Part shown: piece by piece, positions 16,741 to 25,735 of the stretch | Numbering within the stretch: the first letter of the stretch is position 1 | Layout of the letters: the number at the start of each line of letters is the position of its first letter | From: Fulvimarina manganoxydans | GTDB lineage: Bacteria; Pseudomonadota; Alphaproteobacteria; Rhizobiales; Rhizobiaceae | Assembly (NCBI RefSeq): GCF_900176465.1 | Contig: NZ_FWXR01000005.1 | Location: forward strand, 181,781-245,780 | DNA length: 64,000 nt | Direction of reading: 5' to 3' | Notes under the pieces: generated by a model | What the model was told of the DNA's origin: nothing | Database searches by the model: none | The model's input: only the letters and a program-made list of their open reading frames with translations | Made by a program: the position numbers and the translations under genes

Positions 16741-17874
16741 ATGGCCACTCAGCGCATTATCGACTTCCTCGCCGACCGACGTATCGACGGCCCTTGCCTC
16801 GTCGTCGACCTCAATGTGGTCGAAGAAAACTTCAACGCCTTCCGGCATGCGTTGCCGGATTCGGCGATCTTCTATGCCGTGAAGGCCAATCCGGCCCCGG
16901 AGATCCTCAAGCTCCTCGCCTCGCTCGGCTCGAATTTCGACTGTGCCTCGGTCGCCGAGATCAAGATGGCGCTGGCCGCTGGCGCAACGCCCGCCCGCAT
17001 CTCCTATGGCAACACGATCAAGAAGGAGCGCGATGTCGCCGCCGCCCATGCGCTCGGCGTCTCGCTCTTTGCCGTCGACTGCGTGGAAGAGGTCGAGAAG
17101 ATCGCCCGCGCCGCCCCCGGCGCCCGCGTCTTCTGCCGCGTCCTGACCAATGGCGAGGGCGCCGAATGGCCGCTGTCGCGCAAATTCGGCTGCGTACCGG
17201 CCATGGCGATCGACGTGCTGACCCATGCCCGCGACCTCGGCTTGAAGTCCACCGGCGTCTCCTTCCATGTGGGCTCCCAGCAGACCGACACCAATGCCTG
17301 GGATGCGGCGATCGCCGATGCTCGCTTCGTCTTCGAGGCGCTGGAGAAGCGCGGTATCCTTCTCACCCTCGTCAATATGGGCGGCGGCTTCCCGACCCGC
17401 TATCTGAAGGACGTCCCGACCGCGGAAGCCTATGGCCGCGCGATCTTCGACAGCCTGAAGGCCCATTTCGGCAACCGCTTGCCGGAGACGATCATCGAGC
17501 CGGGCCGCGGCATGGTGGGCGATGCCGGCGTCATCAAGGCCGAGGTCGTTCTCGTCTCCAAGAAGTCGGACGCCGACGAGAACCGCTGGGTCTATCTCGA
17601 CATTGGCAAGTTCGGCGGTCTCGCCGAAACGATGGACGAGGCGATCCGCTATCCGATCCGCACCGCCCATGACGGCGGCGCCGTCGCCCCTTGCGTGCTG
17701 GCCGGCCCGACCTGCGATTCGGCGGATGTTCTTTATGAGAAGACACCCTATCCGCTGCCTTTGGCCCTCACCATCGGCGATGAAGTGCTGATCGAGGGCA
17801 CGGGCGCCTACACGACCACCTATTCGGCGGTCGCCTTCAATGGCTTCGAGCCGCTCGCCTCCTACGTGATCTAA
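16741..17874 (+). CDS. odc: Ornithine (or lysine/ornithine) decarboxylase, PLP-dependent
   Basis: Makes putrescine from ornithine, the entry to polyamine synthesis. It is 377 aa, fold III (alanine-racemase type), the usual alphaproteobacterial form. The PLP lysine is Lys48 in FYAVKANP, the phosphate-binding glycines are in VNMGGGFPTRY, EPGRGMVGDAG is present, and the catalytic Cys is in GPTCDSADVLYE. ATG 16741 follows GGGAGAGCC. It is preceded by a long structured leader. Some close relatives also decarboxylate lysine, so substrate range is open. A GNAT gene follows, a pairing I associate with rhizobial odc loci. Confidence 0.92.
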   Translation: MATQRIIDFLADRRIDGPCLVVDLNVVEENFNAFRHALPDSAIFYAVKANPAPEILKLLASLGSNFDCASVAEIKMALAAGATPARISYGNTIKKERDVAAAHALGVSLFAVDCVEEVEKIARAAPGARVFCRVLTNGEGAEWPLSRKFGCVPAMAIDVLTHARDLGLKSTGVSFHVGSQQTDTNAWDAAIADARFVFEALEKRGILLTLVNMGGGFPTRYLKDVPTAEAYGRAIFDSLKAHFGNRLPETIIEPGRGMVGDAGVIKAEVVLVSKKSDADENRWVYLDIGKFGGLAETMDEAIRYPIRTAHDGGAVAPCVLAGPTCDSADVLYEKTPYPLPLALTIGDEVLIEGTGAYTTTYSAVAFNGFEPLASYVI

Positions 17875-18053
17875 AAGGGGCGCCTGACTTTGAGACCGAG
17901 GATGATCCCGGCCGCTTCTCTTCGACGACGAAGCCTGAACGACTGATCCGGCGCCCATGGTGCGCCGGGTTCTGACCCCGCGCGCCATGCCGCCCGATGA
18001 CGGCTCCTTGCGCATTTTCCGCAACCGCCTCGATAGTCGAAAGGTGGTCCGTC

Positions 18054-18695
18054 ATGTCCGACACCGGTCTCCTCGCCTCCCAAATCACGTCCGATGTCCT
18101 AAGCCAGGCCATCGTGCCGGCTCTTGCCGCTTTCTCGATCCAAGCCGAAACGGCAGAGCATGTCGGCGCGCGTGAAGCGCTTCTCGACCGCGCCATGGGT
18201 AAGAGCCGCAAGCGCAAATCCTCCGAAGCGATCCGGCGCGGCCGGCGGCCGGCTGAAGGTCTCGCCTTTTCCGCCGTCTCGGTTTCGGGCGAGCTTCTCG
18301 GCACGCTTCGCCTCTGGCATGTCGCGGCCGGCACGAAGGACGGCAAGCCCGTCCTGGCGCTTCTTCTCGGGCCCCTCGCCGTTTCGCCGGAGGCCCAGGG
18401 CCTCGGGCTTGGCGGCGCCTTGATGCGCCATGCGATCGACGCGGCGAGCCGGCTCGGCCATGGCGCGATCCTTCTCGTCGGCGATCCCGAATATTATGAG
18501 CGCTTCGGCTTTTCGGCCTGTGAGACGGGTGGGCTCGCCATGCCCGGCCCCTTCGAGCCCCGGCGGCTTCTCGCCCTCGAACTGAGCCATGGCGCGATCG
18601 CCGGCGCTTGCGGGCGCATCGTTGGCACCGGTGCGCGGATCGGCGAGATGGGCCACCGCCGCTTCTCCAGCGATGGCTTTGCGGTTGCCGCCTGA
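18054..18695 (+). CDS. GNAT-family N-acetyltransferase
   Basis: A 213-aa acetyl-CoA-dependent acyltransferase. The core begins after a ~60-residue N-terminal segment. The acetyl-CoA-binding motif is VSPEAQGLGLGGALMRHA, and the YYERFGF strand is typical of the family. ATG 18054 is preceded by AAGGTGG. The start of the substrate domain is rich in Lys/Arg (KSRKRKSSEAIRRGRRP). It lies 180 bases after odc on the same strand, so a polyamine-related substrate is a guess from context. Confidence 0.8.
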   Translation: MSDTGLLASQITSDVLSQAIVPALAAFSIQAETAEHVGAREALLDRAMGKSRKRKSSEAIRRGRRPAEGLAFSAVSVSGELLGTLRLWHVAAGTKDGKPVLALLLGPLAVSPEAQGLGLGGALMRHAIDAASRLGHGAILLVGDPEYYERFGFSACETGGLAMPGPFEPRRLLALELSHGAIAGACGRIVGTGARIGEMGHRRFSSDGFAVAA

Positions 18696-18887
18696 TCCGT
18701 CGTAGGTCTTGCGGGCACGCCACCCTGTGCCTCTTTCGCATCGCCGGGAATTCAAAGCTTTGAGATGGCGGCAGGTTTTCCACTTTACCGGCGGCGACCG
18801 AAGGGATCGACTATCTAAGGCGGGCCGCAACGCGTATCGTTCAGACTGACGTCACCGCCTCGAAAAGGCGCTTTTACGGACTGACGG

Positions 18888-21320
18888 ATGAGCGAATCCG
18901 AGATATTCAATCTCACGGCTGAGGAGCGGCTTGCCGCTCTTCGACGCGAAAACGAGGATCTGCGCCTTCGTCTCTCCCGTCTTCAGGATGCGGAAGACAG
19001 ACGAGCTGAGATCGCGAATCATGATCGCGAAATCGCCAATCTGCGCCGCGCGCTTCATCGCTCGGAGGCCCGCTATCGGCTGATCGTCGAGAGCGCCGTC
19101 GACTACGCCATCATCGCCACCGATCTCGACGGCACCGTGACCACCTGGAACGAGGCCGCCGAGGCGACGCTCGGCTGGAGCGCCGAGCAGATGATCGGCC
19201 GCCCGATCAAGACGATCTTCACGCGCGAGGATGTGGCGAACGGCATTCATGAGCGCGAGATGCGCCTGTCGCTCACGGAAGGAAAGGCACGCGACGAGCG
19301 CTGGCATCTACGGGCCAACGGGTCGCGCTTCTTCGCCAGCGGCGAGATGATGCCGCTGCTCGACGACGACGAGCAGCCGGCCGGCTTTCTCAAGATCCTG
19401 CGCGACCGCACCCAGGAGGTCCTGGAGCGCAAGGAACTCGACGCCAGCCGCGAACGATTGCGCTTGGCGCTCGACGCCTCGGCCATCGTCGGCACCTTCG
19501 ATTGGGACGTGCCGGCCGATATCCTCTTTGCCGATCAGCGCTTTGCAGCGATCTTCGGCATTGGCGAGGCGACTGCCCGGCAGGGGGTGTCCGTCGCCGC
19601 CTTTCTCGACGGCATTCATCCCGAAGATCGGGCCCGCGTCGGCGCCAAGCTCGAGGCGGCTGTTGCGAGCGCCGACATCTTCGCCGAGGAGTTTCGCAGC
19701 GCGCCCGCCCATGGGCAGATCCGCTGGATCTTCGCCAGAGGCCGCTGCTTCCACGACGCCACCGGCCGCCCCCAGCGCTTTCCTGGCGCCATCGTCGACA
19801 TCACCGCCGAGAAGGAGCGCAATCGCCGCCAGGCCGCGCTTTTGAAGCTCGGCGACGACATGATGCGCGAATCGGGGACGACCGACTATTCCCGTCTCGC
19901 TCTGTCGATCCTCGGCGAGACGCTCGGGGTCTCGCGTGTCGGCTATGCGACGATCGATCGAAGCGGCCGTTATGCAACAGTGGTCAACGAATGGTGCGAA
20001 GAGGGAACGGCGCCTTTGCGCGGCCGATATGAGATCGGCCTTTTCGGCGAGCACTTCCTGCCCGCCCTGCGCAAGGGTCTTCTCGTCGTGGAAGACGTCT
20101 TCGAGGCGAGCGAAACGGCCGATGCCGCCGATGAATGGGCGGCGCTCTCGGTGCGCTCCCTCGTCAATATCGCCGTCGTCGAAGGCGGCGAGCCGAGGCT
20201 CATTTTCTATGTCCATTCGTCGCGCATCAGGCGTTGGTCCGACGAGGACATCGCCTTCATCCGCGAGATCCTGGCGCGCTCCTGGACCTATACGCGCCGG
20301 CGCCGGGCCGAGATCGCGCTGAAGGAGACCGAGACGCGCCTACGCCTGGCCCAGGAAGCGGCGGAGATCGGCACCTTCGACTATGATCTGAGAACCGGCG
20401 TCCTCATCTGGGACGATCGATGCCGCGCCATGTTCGGGGTCTCGCCGGGCGAGCCGATCTCCTATGAGGAGGTCTTCCTGCCCGGGCTCCATCCGGAGGA
20501 TCGCGCCCGGGTGGAAGAGGCGGTCGCGCAGGCGATCGATCCCGATTCGTCAGGCGATTACGACGTCACCTATCGCACCATCGGGATCGAGGACGGGGCG
20601 CTCCGCCATGTCCATGCCAGCGGTCAGACCATCGTCGAGAATGGCGAGACGGTGCGCTTTGTCGGCGCAGTTCGCGACGTCACGGAGGAAAAGCTCGCCG
20701 AGGGTCGCCAGCAGCTCCTGACCCGCGAATTGCAGCATCGGGTCAAGAACACCCTCGCCATGGTCACGGCGATCGCCAATCAGACGCTGCGACGGGCACC
20801 GAGCGTCGAGGAGGGGCTGGCCGCCTTTTCCGCCCGGGTCTCGGCCCTTGCCAAAGCCCATGACATCCTCACCGAGACGAGCTGGACGGCGGCCCCCATC
20901 GCGGACATCGTCGAGCAATCGCTTCTGACCCACCGTCCGGCCAAGGGCGAGCGCATGGGCTGGTCCGGGCCGAAGGTCATGCTGACGGCCCGCCAGTCGC
21001 TCTCCTTGTCGCTCGCCTTGCACGAACTGGCGACAAACGCGGCGAAATACGGAGCTCTCTCCAATGACGACGGCCGGGTCGCCATTGTCTGGAGCGTCGA
21101 CACGCAAGCCGGGACACGCTGCCTGAGGCTGCAATGGCGCGAGATCGGCGGCCCGCCCGTCGTCGCGCCGACCCGCAAGGGTTTCGGATCGAGGCTCATC
21201 CAGCAATCGCTCTCAGCCGAATTCGGCGGCAATATCGTCCTCGACTACCAGACGACCGGCCTCATCTGCTCGATCGACGCGCCGATCACCTTCGATGAGG
21301 GGGAGTGGCCGGCGGGGTGA
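18888..21320 (+). CDS. Multi-PAS HWE-family sensor histidine kinase
   Basis: An 810-aa soluble sensor kinase. After a short coiled-coil start come a PAS domain (about residues 60-175), a second PAS (about 185-310), a GAF-like domain (about 320-470), a third PAS (about 480-595), and then the HWE/HisKA_2 transmitter. The phospho-accepting His617 lies in ELQHRVKNTLAMV, the N-box is LHELATNAAKYGAL, and the WRE hallmark is LQWREIGGP. No transmembrane helix is present. There is no response regulator beside it, so it is an orphan kinase. PAS1 lacks the GXNCRFLQ LOV motif, so it is not a LOV light sensor; the ligand is unknown. Confidence 0.9.
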   Translation: MSESEIFNLTAEERLAALRRENEDLRLRLSRLQDAEDRRAEIANHDREIANLRRALHRSEARYRLIVESAVDYAIIATDLDGTVTTWNEAAEATLGWSAEQMIGRPIKTIFTREDVANGIHEREMRLSLTEGKARDERWHLRANGSRFFASGEMMPLLDDDEQPAGFLKILRDRTQEVLERKELDASRERLRLALDASAIVGTFDWDVPADILFADQRFAAIFGIGEATARQGVSVAAFLDGIHPEDRARVGAKLEAAVASADIFAEEFRSAPAHGQIRWIFARGRCFHDATGRPQRFPGAIVDITAEKERNRRQAALLKLGDDMMRESGTTDYSRLALSILGETLGVSRVGYATIDRSGRYATVVNEWCEEGTAPLRGRYEIGLFGEHFLPALRKGLLVVEDVFEASETADAADEWAALSVRSLVNIAVVEGGEPRLIFYVHSSRIRRWSDEDIAFIREILARSWTYTRRRRAEIALKETETRLRLAQEAAEIGTFDYDLRTGVLIWDDRCRAMFGVSPGEPISYEEVFLPGLHPEDRARVEEAVAQAIDPDSSGDYDVTYRTIGIEDGALRHVHASGQTIVENGETVRFVGAVRDVTEEKLAEGRQQLLTRELQHRVKNTLAMVTAIANQTLRRAPSVEEGLAAFSARVSALAKAHDILTETSWTAAPIADIVEQSLLTHRPAKGERMGWSGPKVMLTARQSLSLSLALHELATNAAKYGALSNDDGRVAIVWSVDTQAGTRCLRLQWREIGGPPVVAPTRKGFGSRLIQQSLSAEFGGNIVLDYQTTGLICSIDAPITFDEGEWPAG

Positions 21321-21357
21321 TCGGAGCGATGCTCCGCCTGCGGCGGCCAGAGCATGA

Positions 21358-21392
21358 TGTGACCCGAAAAGTTGCAGAGCTTTGGGGTCACA
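21358..21392. repeat. Hairpin repeat (GAGCATGAT type)
   Basis: TGTGACC at 21358-21364 pairs with GGTCACA at 21386-21392, and inner AAAG pairs with CTTT. It is flanked by AGAGCATGA. The sequence resembles common rhizobial palindromes that begin GAGCATGAT; this resemblance is from memory. Confidence 0.55.
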
Positions 21393-21420
21393 CGGCGTCT
21401 GTTCCTAAATCGTTATCGGG

Positions 21421-21620
21421 CCTGCAGAGTCTGAAGGTGAGTGCAATTCTCCCGACGCTTCGCCATCCTTGCTCTCGGGAAGAGAGCGGGGACCATGCCG
21501 TCACCGTCAGAGGGGCATTCCGGCTGAGGAATTTCACGAAAGAGACCGCTATCGTCTGCGGATGTGAGCAACGTTCGAGGCATAGGTCCCCGGCCCTGAG
21601 GGGCCGAGGATGACGACCGG
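21421..21620 (+). repeat. Dispersed repeat family 1, copy 1
   Basis: About 200 bases that align over their whole length, in opposite orientation, with 50491-50692. Shared runs include GCGGGGACCATGCC, GGTCCCCGGCCCTG and GGGCCGAGGATGACGA. The end contains a GGCCCTGAGGGGCC palindrome. The copies differ by small indels that break any common reading frame, so this is a DNA or RNA element rather than a gene. Confidence 0.85.
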
Positions 21621-21747
21621 TATCAATGACTGCGTCAAAACCTTTTACGCATTCATTTGACACAGTGGGACCAGATGTCCGCGTTAGGCAGGCTCATCGC
21701 GCTCGCCGCGATAGCGTTGGATGCGCCACGCGGCACCGCTTCCGTCT

Positions 21748-22608
21748 TCAGCGGCGCGCGAACATCACGATATTGCCGAGACCCGCCAGAAAGACCCCCG
21801 CAAAGGCGCTCGCGGTCCATTCGTAGCCCTCGAAAAGGGTCGAAAGGGTCAGTGCGACGATCGGAAAGAGGACCGTCGCATAGCCTGCGCGGGCCGAGCC
21901 GATCCGCGCGACGAGCATGAGATAGGTGGTGAAGCCGACCACCGAGCCGATGACCGCCAGATAGACGAGCGCCGTCCAGTAGCTGACGCTTGCGGGAACG
22001 GCCAGCGTCTCGCCCCGCAAGGCGATCAGGATCAGGACGACGGCCGCGCCGATGCCCATGCCCCAGCTGTTTGCGACGACCGGGGTGATGCCGAGGGCCG
22101 AATTCTTGCGGGAGGCCATATTGCCGAACGAGAAGAAGATCGTTCCCATGACCGCCCAGACGAGGCCAACCAGCGTTTGCGGATCGAAGCCGACGGCAAG
22201 ATCGTGCCAGAAAAGCAGCGTCAGGCCGCAGACGCCGAGCGCACCGGCAAGCAAGGTCTGCGGATTGATCCGATCGCCGAAGAACAGCCGCGCATTCACC
22301 GCGTTGAAGATCGAGGCCAGCGAAAAGACGACGGAGACGAGACCCGAGGGGATCGACGCGGTCGCATTGTAGAGGCCAATGAAATTGAACGAGAACAGGC
22401 AGAGCGCCTGAAGGACGACGAAACGCCAGTGCGAGGGCCGCTTCAAGCGGCCCAGAAGGGCGAGCCCGGCCACCATGACCACGCCGGACAGGGCGAAACG
22501 ATAGAAGATCGAGACAAACACGGGCGCCTCGCCGACCTCCGCGGCGATGCCGATCCAGGTGGTGCCCCAGATGAGGACGGTCGAGACGAAGAGGATGGCG
22601 GTCTGCAT
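21748..22608 (-). CDS. EamA/DMT-superfamily transporter
   Basis: A 286-aa inner-membrane protein with about ten transmembrane helices in two EamA repeats (residues about 5-135 and 145-280), typical of drug/metabolite exporters such as RhaT/YdcZ relatives. I chose ATG 22608 because AAAGGAA lies upstream; a longer reading adds an unlikely soluble leader. It is divergent from an AraC-family regulator 110 bases away, which is the likely controller. The substrate is unknown. Confidence 0.88.
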   Translation of the reverse strand: MQTAILFVSTVLIWGTTWIGIAAEVGEAPVFVSIFYRFALSGVVMVAGLALLGRLKRPSHWRFVVLQALCLFSFNFIGLYNATASIPSGLVSVVFSLASIFNAVNARLFFGDRINPQTLLAGALGVCGLTLLFWHDLAVGFDPQTLVGLVWAVMGTIFFSFGNMASRKNSALGITPVVANSWGMGIGAAVVLILIALRGETLAVPASVSYWTALVYLAVIGSVVGFTTYLMLVARIGSARAGYATVLFPIVALTLSTLFEGYEWTASAFAGVFLAGLGNIVMFARR

Positions 22609-22718
22609 GGCGGTTCCTTTCAAGGACGCTCGCCCATAAGCCGTAGAGGGATGCCGCCCTTGCACGATCTTGCGCTATTCTCGAATGGCTGACGTTCCGC
22701 GCCGGTTTCGGGTCGGCT

Positions 22719-23591
22719 ATGGTTGAGGCCATGGTTTCGACGGTTCGCCATTCCCTGGAGGCTTCGCCCTCCGCCCGCACGCTCGCCGCGCTCAATCTCG
22801 GCGACGGCCGCTCCGTCGCGATCTGGGAAAATCGGAACGACCGGGTGCGCTATGAGGCGCCGGCCCACCATGCCTTCAGCCTCTATCTGACTGGCGGAGA
22901 TGGAACGCGCCGGGTGGACCGGGGGCGGGAATGCGGCCGCGCCGGAACGGTCTGCATCATGCCCGAGGGCCGCAATTCAGAATGGGAGATCACCGCCCCG
23001 TTCCGCTTCGTCCATCTCTATCTGAGCGACGGTGGGCTGAAGGGAGCCTTCTCGCGCATTCACGACAGGGACGCCCGCTGCCTCGATCTGCCCGAGGTCA
23101 CCTTCGTCCTGGCGCCGAACCTTGCCGACCCGCTCGCACGCCTGGCCGAAGCGGCGGTGTCGGCGGATCTCATCGGGGCCGATGGTGCGGTGGCCGATCT
23201 TGTTGCCGGGTTTCGCCCATCCCCCGTCCAGCTGCGCGGCGGCCTGCCGTCCTTTCTCCTTCGCCGCCTGGATGAGTGGATCGAGGCCCATCTGGACCAG
23301 CCCATCCGGCTGTCAGACCTCGCGCGCCTCACCGACCTCTCGGAATTTCACTGCCATCGCATGTTCCGGCTCTCGCGCGGCGTTCCGCCCAATGTGTGGA
23401 TCGCCCAGCGGCGGATCGAGCGGGCAAAAGACCTCCTGCGGACGACGACCCCGATCGCCGAGATCGCGGCGGCCTGCGGCTTCTCCAGCGCCAGCTACCT
23501 GACGCGCGTCTTCAAGGCCCAGACCGGCGGCACACCCGCCGCCTATCGCGGCGCGATGGAAGGGAAGACGATCGAGGGACGGGCGTCTTGA
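22719..23591 (+). CDS. AraC-family transcriptional regulator
   Basis: A 290-aa regulator. An N-terminal cupin-like sensor (about residues 1-170) is followed by a C-terminal double HTH (about 185-285), with the second-helix signature IAEIAAACGFSSASYLTRVFK-like region ending in TGGTPAAYR. It may start at ATG 22719 or ATG 22731; the second has GAGG close by. It is divergently arranged with the DMT exporter, so control of that exporter is inferred. Confidence 0.88.
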   Translation: MVEAMVSTVRHSLEASPSARTLAALNLGDGRSVAIWENRNDRVRYEAPAHHAFSLYLTGGDGTRRVDRGRECGRAGTVCIMPEGRNSEWEITAPFRFVHLYLSDGGLKGAFSRIHDRDARCLDLPEVTFVLAPNLADPLARLAEAAVSADLIGADGAVADLVAGFRPSPVQLRGGLPSFLLRRLDEWIEAHLDQPIRLSDLARLTDLSEFHCHRMFRLSRGVPPNVWIAQRRIERAKDLLRTTTPIAEIAAACGFSSASYLTRVFKAQTGGTPAAYRGAMEGKTIEGRAS

Positions 23592-23627
23592 GGCACCATA
23601 CCCTCCCTTCGATATCCCACCACGATC

Positions 23628-23837
23628 TCATCTGTCGGGCCCAGAGCGACTGGACTTGTCGATGAAACAGATCGCCGTACCGGCGAGCATCAGAGCGACA
23701 TAAGAGAAGGCGAGGCTCCAGAAGGTTGGCCAGTCCACCCATCTCCACCCCCAGACGGAAGCGATGACCATCGTTGCGATCGCTATCGTGGCAGCGACGC
23801 AGGCCGGGCGTAGAACCGCGACAATACCAGAAATCAT
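23628..23837 (-). CDS. Small two-helix membrane protein
   Basis: A 69-aa protein with two predicted transmembrane helices (about residues 6-27 and 36-58) and a basic C-terminus. ATG 23837 has GGAG about nine bases upstream. There is no family I recognise. It is convergent with the AraC gene. The clear start signal and hydrophobic pattern argue that it is real, but it could be a chance frame. Confidence 0.5.
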   Translation of the reverse strand: MISGIVAVLRPACVAATIAIATMVIASVWGWRWVDWPTFWSLAFSYVALMLAGTAICFIDKSSRSGPDR

Positions 23838-24147
23838 GAAAATATCTCCGCCAATCGGCGAGAGTATATGGTCCCAGCGCCTACCGGTCGATGCGGATGA
23901 TGGCCGGAACGCACTCTTCAGCGAAAGAAGCGCACTCCATGGTTAAGAGGGCTTCGATCACCTGAGCGCGCGATGCAATAACCCAAATTCGCCATCGCGG
24001 TCCAAGGCTTTGTCTTGCCGCCTGACGTCCAGCCCACCCCTTGATCCTGATCAAGGCGCTCGCCTTCCATCTCGTCCATGACGCAAGCTGAAACGCGATC
24101 CTCGCGGGGGCCTACCTCGCGACCGAGACGAAGAAGCCGCTGCCATC
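23838..24147. other. Gap upstream of ccoG
   Basis: 310 bases with no gene on either strand that I can support. The first part holds the small membrane protein's promoter region, and the right part carries the FNR/FixK box at 24041-24054. Confidence 0.55.
24041..24054 (+). promoter_or_regulatory. FNR/FixK binding site upstream of ccoGHIS
   Basis: TTGATCCTGATCAA is an exact match to the FNR/FixK/Anr consensus TTGAT-N4-ATCAA, 94 bases before the ccoG start. It predicts induction of ccoGHIS under low oxygen. Confidence 0.85.
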
Positions 24148-25728
24148 ATGGACACCCATCCGAACGAGTCTTTGCCGGGAGAGGACGAGGTCCAGACCTT
24201 TGCCGATACGGCGACCCACAAGGTCGGATCGAGCGCGCCGCTTTATGCCAAGCGCGAGAAGATCCACCCCAAGCGCGCCGAGGGCCGGTTTCGCCGGCTC
24301 AAATGGATCATCATGGCGATCACCTTGGGGATCTATTACGTCACTCCCTGGCTACGCTGGGATCGCGGGCCTTATGCGCCGGATCAGGCGGTGCTCGTCG
24401 ATCTCGCCAATCGGCGCTTCTATTTCTTCTTCATCGAGATATGGCCTCAGGAATTCTATTACGTCGCCGGGCTTCTGGTCATGGCAGGCATCGGCCTGTT
24501 CCTCATCACCTCCGTCGTCGGTCGTGCCTGGTGCGGCTATACCTGCCCGCAGACCGTCTGGACCGACCTCTTTCTTTGGGTCGAGCGCGCGGTGGAAGGC
24601 GATCGCAACGCCCGCATGCGCCTCGACAAGGCGCCGATGGATGCGGGCAAGCTCGCCAAGCGCGTGACGAAACACGCTATCTGGCTTCTCATCGCGGTCG
24701 CCACTGGCGGCGCCTGGATCTTCTATTTCGCCGATGCGCCGACGCTTCTGAGGGACGTCGTCACGGGGGATGCACCCTTCGTCGCCTATGGCACGATCGC
24801 GGTCCTCGCCTTCACCACCTATAGCCTCGGCGGCCTCATGCGCGAACAGGTCTGCATCTATATGTGCCCCTGGCCGCGCATCCAGGCGGCGATGCTGGAC
24901 GAGGATTCGCTCACCGTCACCTATAATGACTGGCGGGGCGAGCCGCGCTCCAAGCACCAGAAGAAGGCGATCGCGGCCGGCGAGCCGGTCGGCGACTGCA
25001 TCGACTGCAATGCCTGTGTCGCCGTCTGCCCGATGGGCATCGATATCCGCGAGGGCCAGCAGCTCGGCTGCATCACATGCGCCCTCTGCATCGATGCCTG
25101 CGACGGCGTGATGGATAAGATCGGCCGCGAGCGCGGTCTGATCGCCTATGCCACCTTCCGCGATTATCACGACAATATGGAAGCGGCGACCAACCCGGAG
25201 ACAGGTCGGATCGAGCCCGCCCGCGTTCGCGATCAGAGCGGGCGGTTCCTGCCCGGCCTGAAGCACTTCGACTGGCGGATCATCTTCCGGCCACGCACGC
25301 TGATCTATTTTGCCGCCTGGGCCGCCATCGGTCTTGGTCTCGTCACCGCGCTCACCTTGCGCGAGCGGCTGCAACTCAATGTCCAGCACGACCGCAACCC
25401 GGTCTATGTGACGCTAAAGGACGGCTCGATCCGCAACGGCTACACGGTCAAGCTCCTCAACATGGTGCCCGAACCGCGCGAAATCACGCTGTCGCTCCAA
25501 GGACTGCCCGGCGCGACCATGCATGTCCCCGATCTCGGCCTCGACAATGTCCGCTCGCTCGACGTGCCGGTCGAGCCCGATCTTTTGCGCCAGATCAAGG
25601 TCTTTGTCTCCCAGCCGGGCGATAAGGTGGAAGACGGCAAGACCGGCTTCGACTTCCTCGCCAAGGACGTCGGGTCCGACGAGGCCGACCGTTACGACGC
25701 CGTGTTCGAAGCCCCGGAAGGACGGTGA
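24148..25728 (+). CDS. ccoG: Cytochrome cbb3 oxidase accessory protein CcoG (FixG)
   Basis: A 526-aa polyferredoxin in the inner membrane, needed for cbb3 oxidase biogenesis; characterised CcoG acts as a cupric reductase. The N-terminal part has several membrane helices with GRAWCGYTCPQTVWTDLF and the CIYMCPWPRIQ motif. Two [4Fe-4S] ferredoxin motifs start at Cys284 (CIDCNACVAVCP) and continue at CITCALCIDACD. A periplasmic immunoglobulin-like C-terminal domain begins near 420. It is the first gene of a compact ccoGHIS operon behind a perfect FNR box. Confidence 0.96.
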   Translation: MDTHPNESLPGEDEVQTFADTATHKVGSSAPLYAKREKIHPKRAEGRFRRLKWIIMAITLGIYYVTPWLRWDRGPYAPDQAVLVDLANRRFYFFFIEIWPQEFYYVAGLLVMAGIGLFLITSVVGRAWCGYTCPQTVWTDLFLWVERAVEGDRNARMRLDKAPMDAGKLAKRVTKHAIWLLIAVATGGAWIFYFADAPTLLRDVVTGDAPFVAYGTIAVLAFTTYSLGGLMREQVCIYMCPWPRIQAAMLDEDSLTVTYNDWRGEPRSKHQKKAIAAGEPVGDCIDCNACVAVCPMGIDIREGQQLGCITCALCIDACDGVMDKIGRERGLIAYATFRDYHDNMEAATNPETGRIEPARVRDQSGRFLPGLKHFDWRIIFRPRTLIYFAAWAAIGLGLVTALTLRERLQLNVQHDRNPVYVTLKDGSIRNGYTVKLLNMVPEPREITLSLQGLPGATMHVPDLGLDNVRSLDVPVEPDLLRQIKVFVSQPGDKVEDGKTGFDFLAKDVGSDEADRYDAVFEAPEGR

Positions 25729-25735
25729 AAATCAG

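Larger units (their letters stand above)
21321..21747. other. Repeat-filled gap
   Basis: 427 bases with no credible gene. From left to right: a small GGAGC/GCTCC stem after the kinase stop, a hairpin at 21358-21392, and repeat family 1 copy 1 at 21421-21620. The same kinds of elements recur at 50423-50981. Confidence 0.65.

Noticed and set aside
18888..19440. LOV-type photoreceptor in the first PAS domain of the HWE kinase
   Set aside because: The flavin-binding GXNCRFLQ motif with its reactive Cys is absent.
21305..21613. 102-residue open frame on the plus strand through repeat family 1
   Set aside because: It resembles the frame in copy 2 (68 residues at 50495-50701, minus strand) at both ends, but indels shift the frame in the middle, so the protein is not conserved. 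There is no ribosome binding site.
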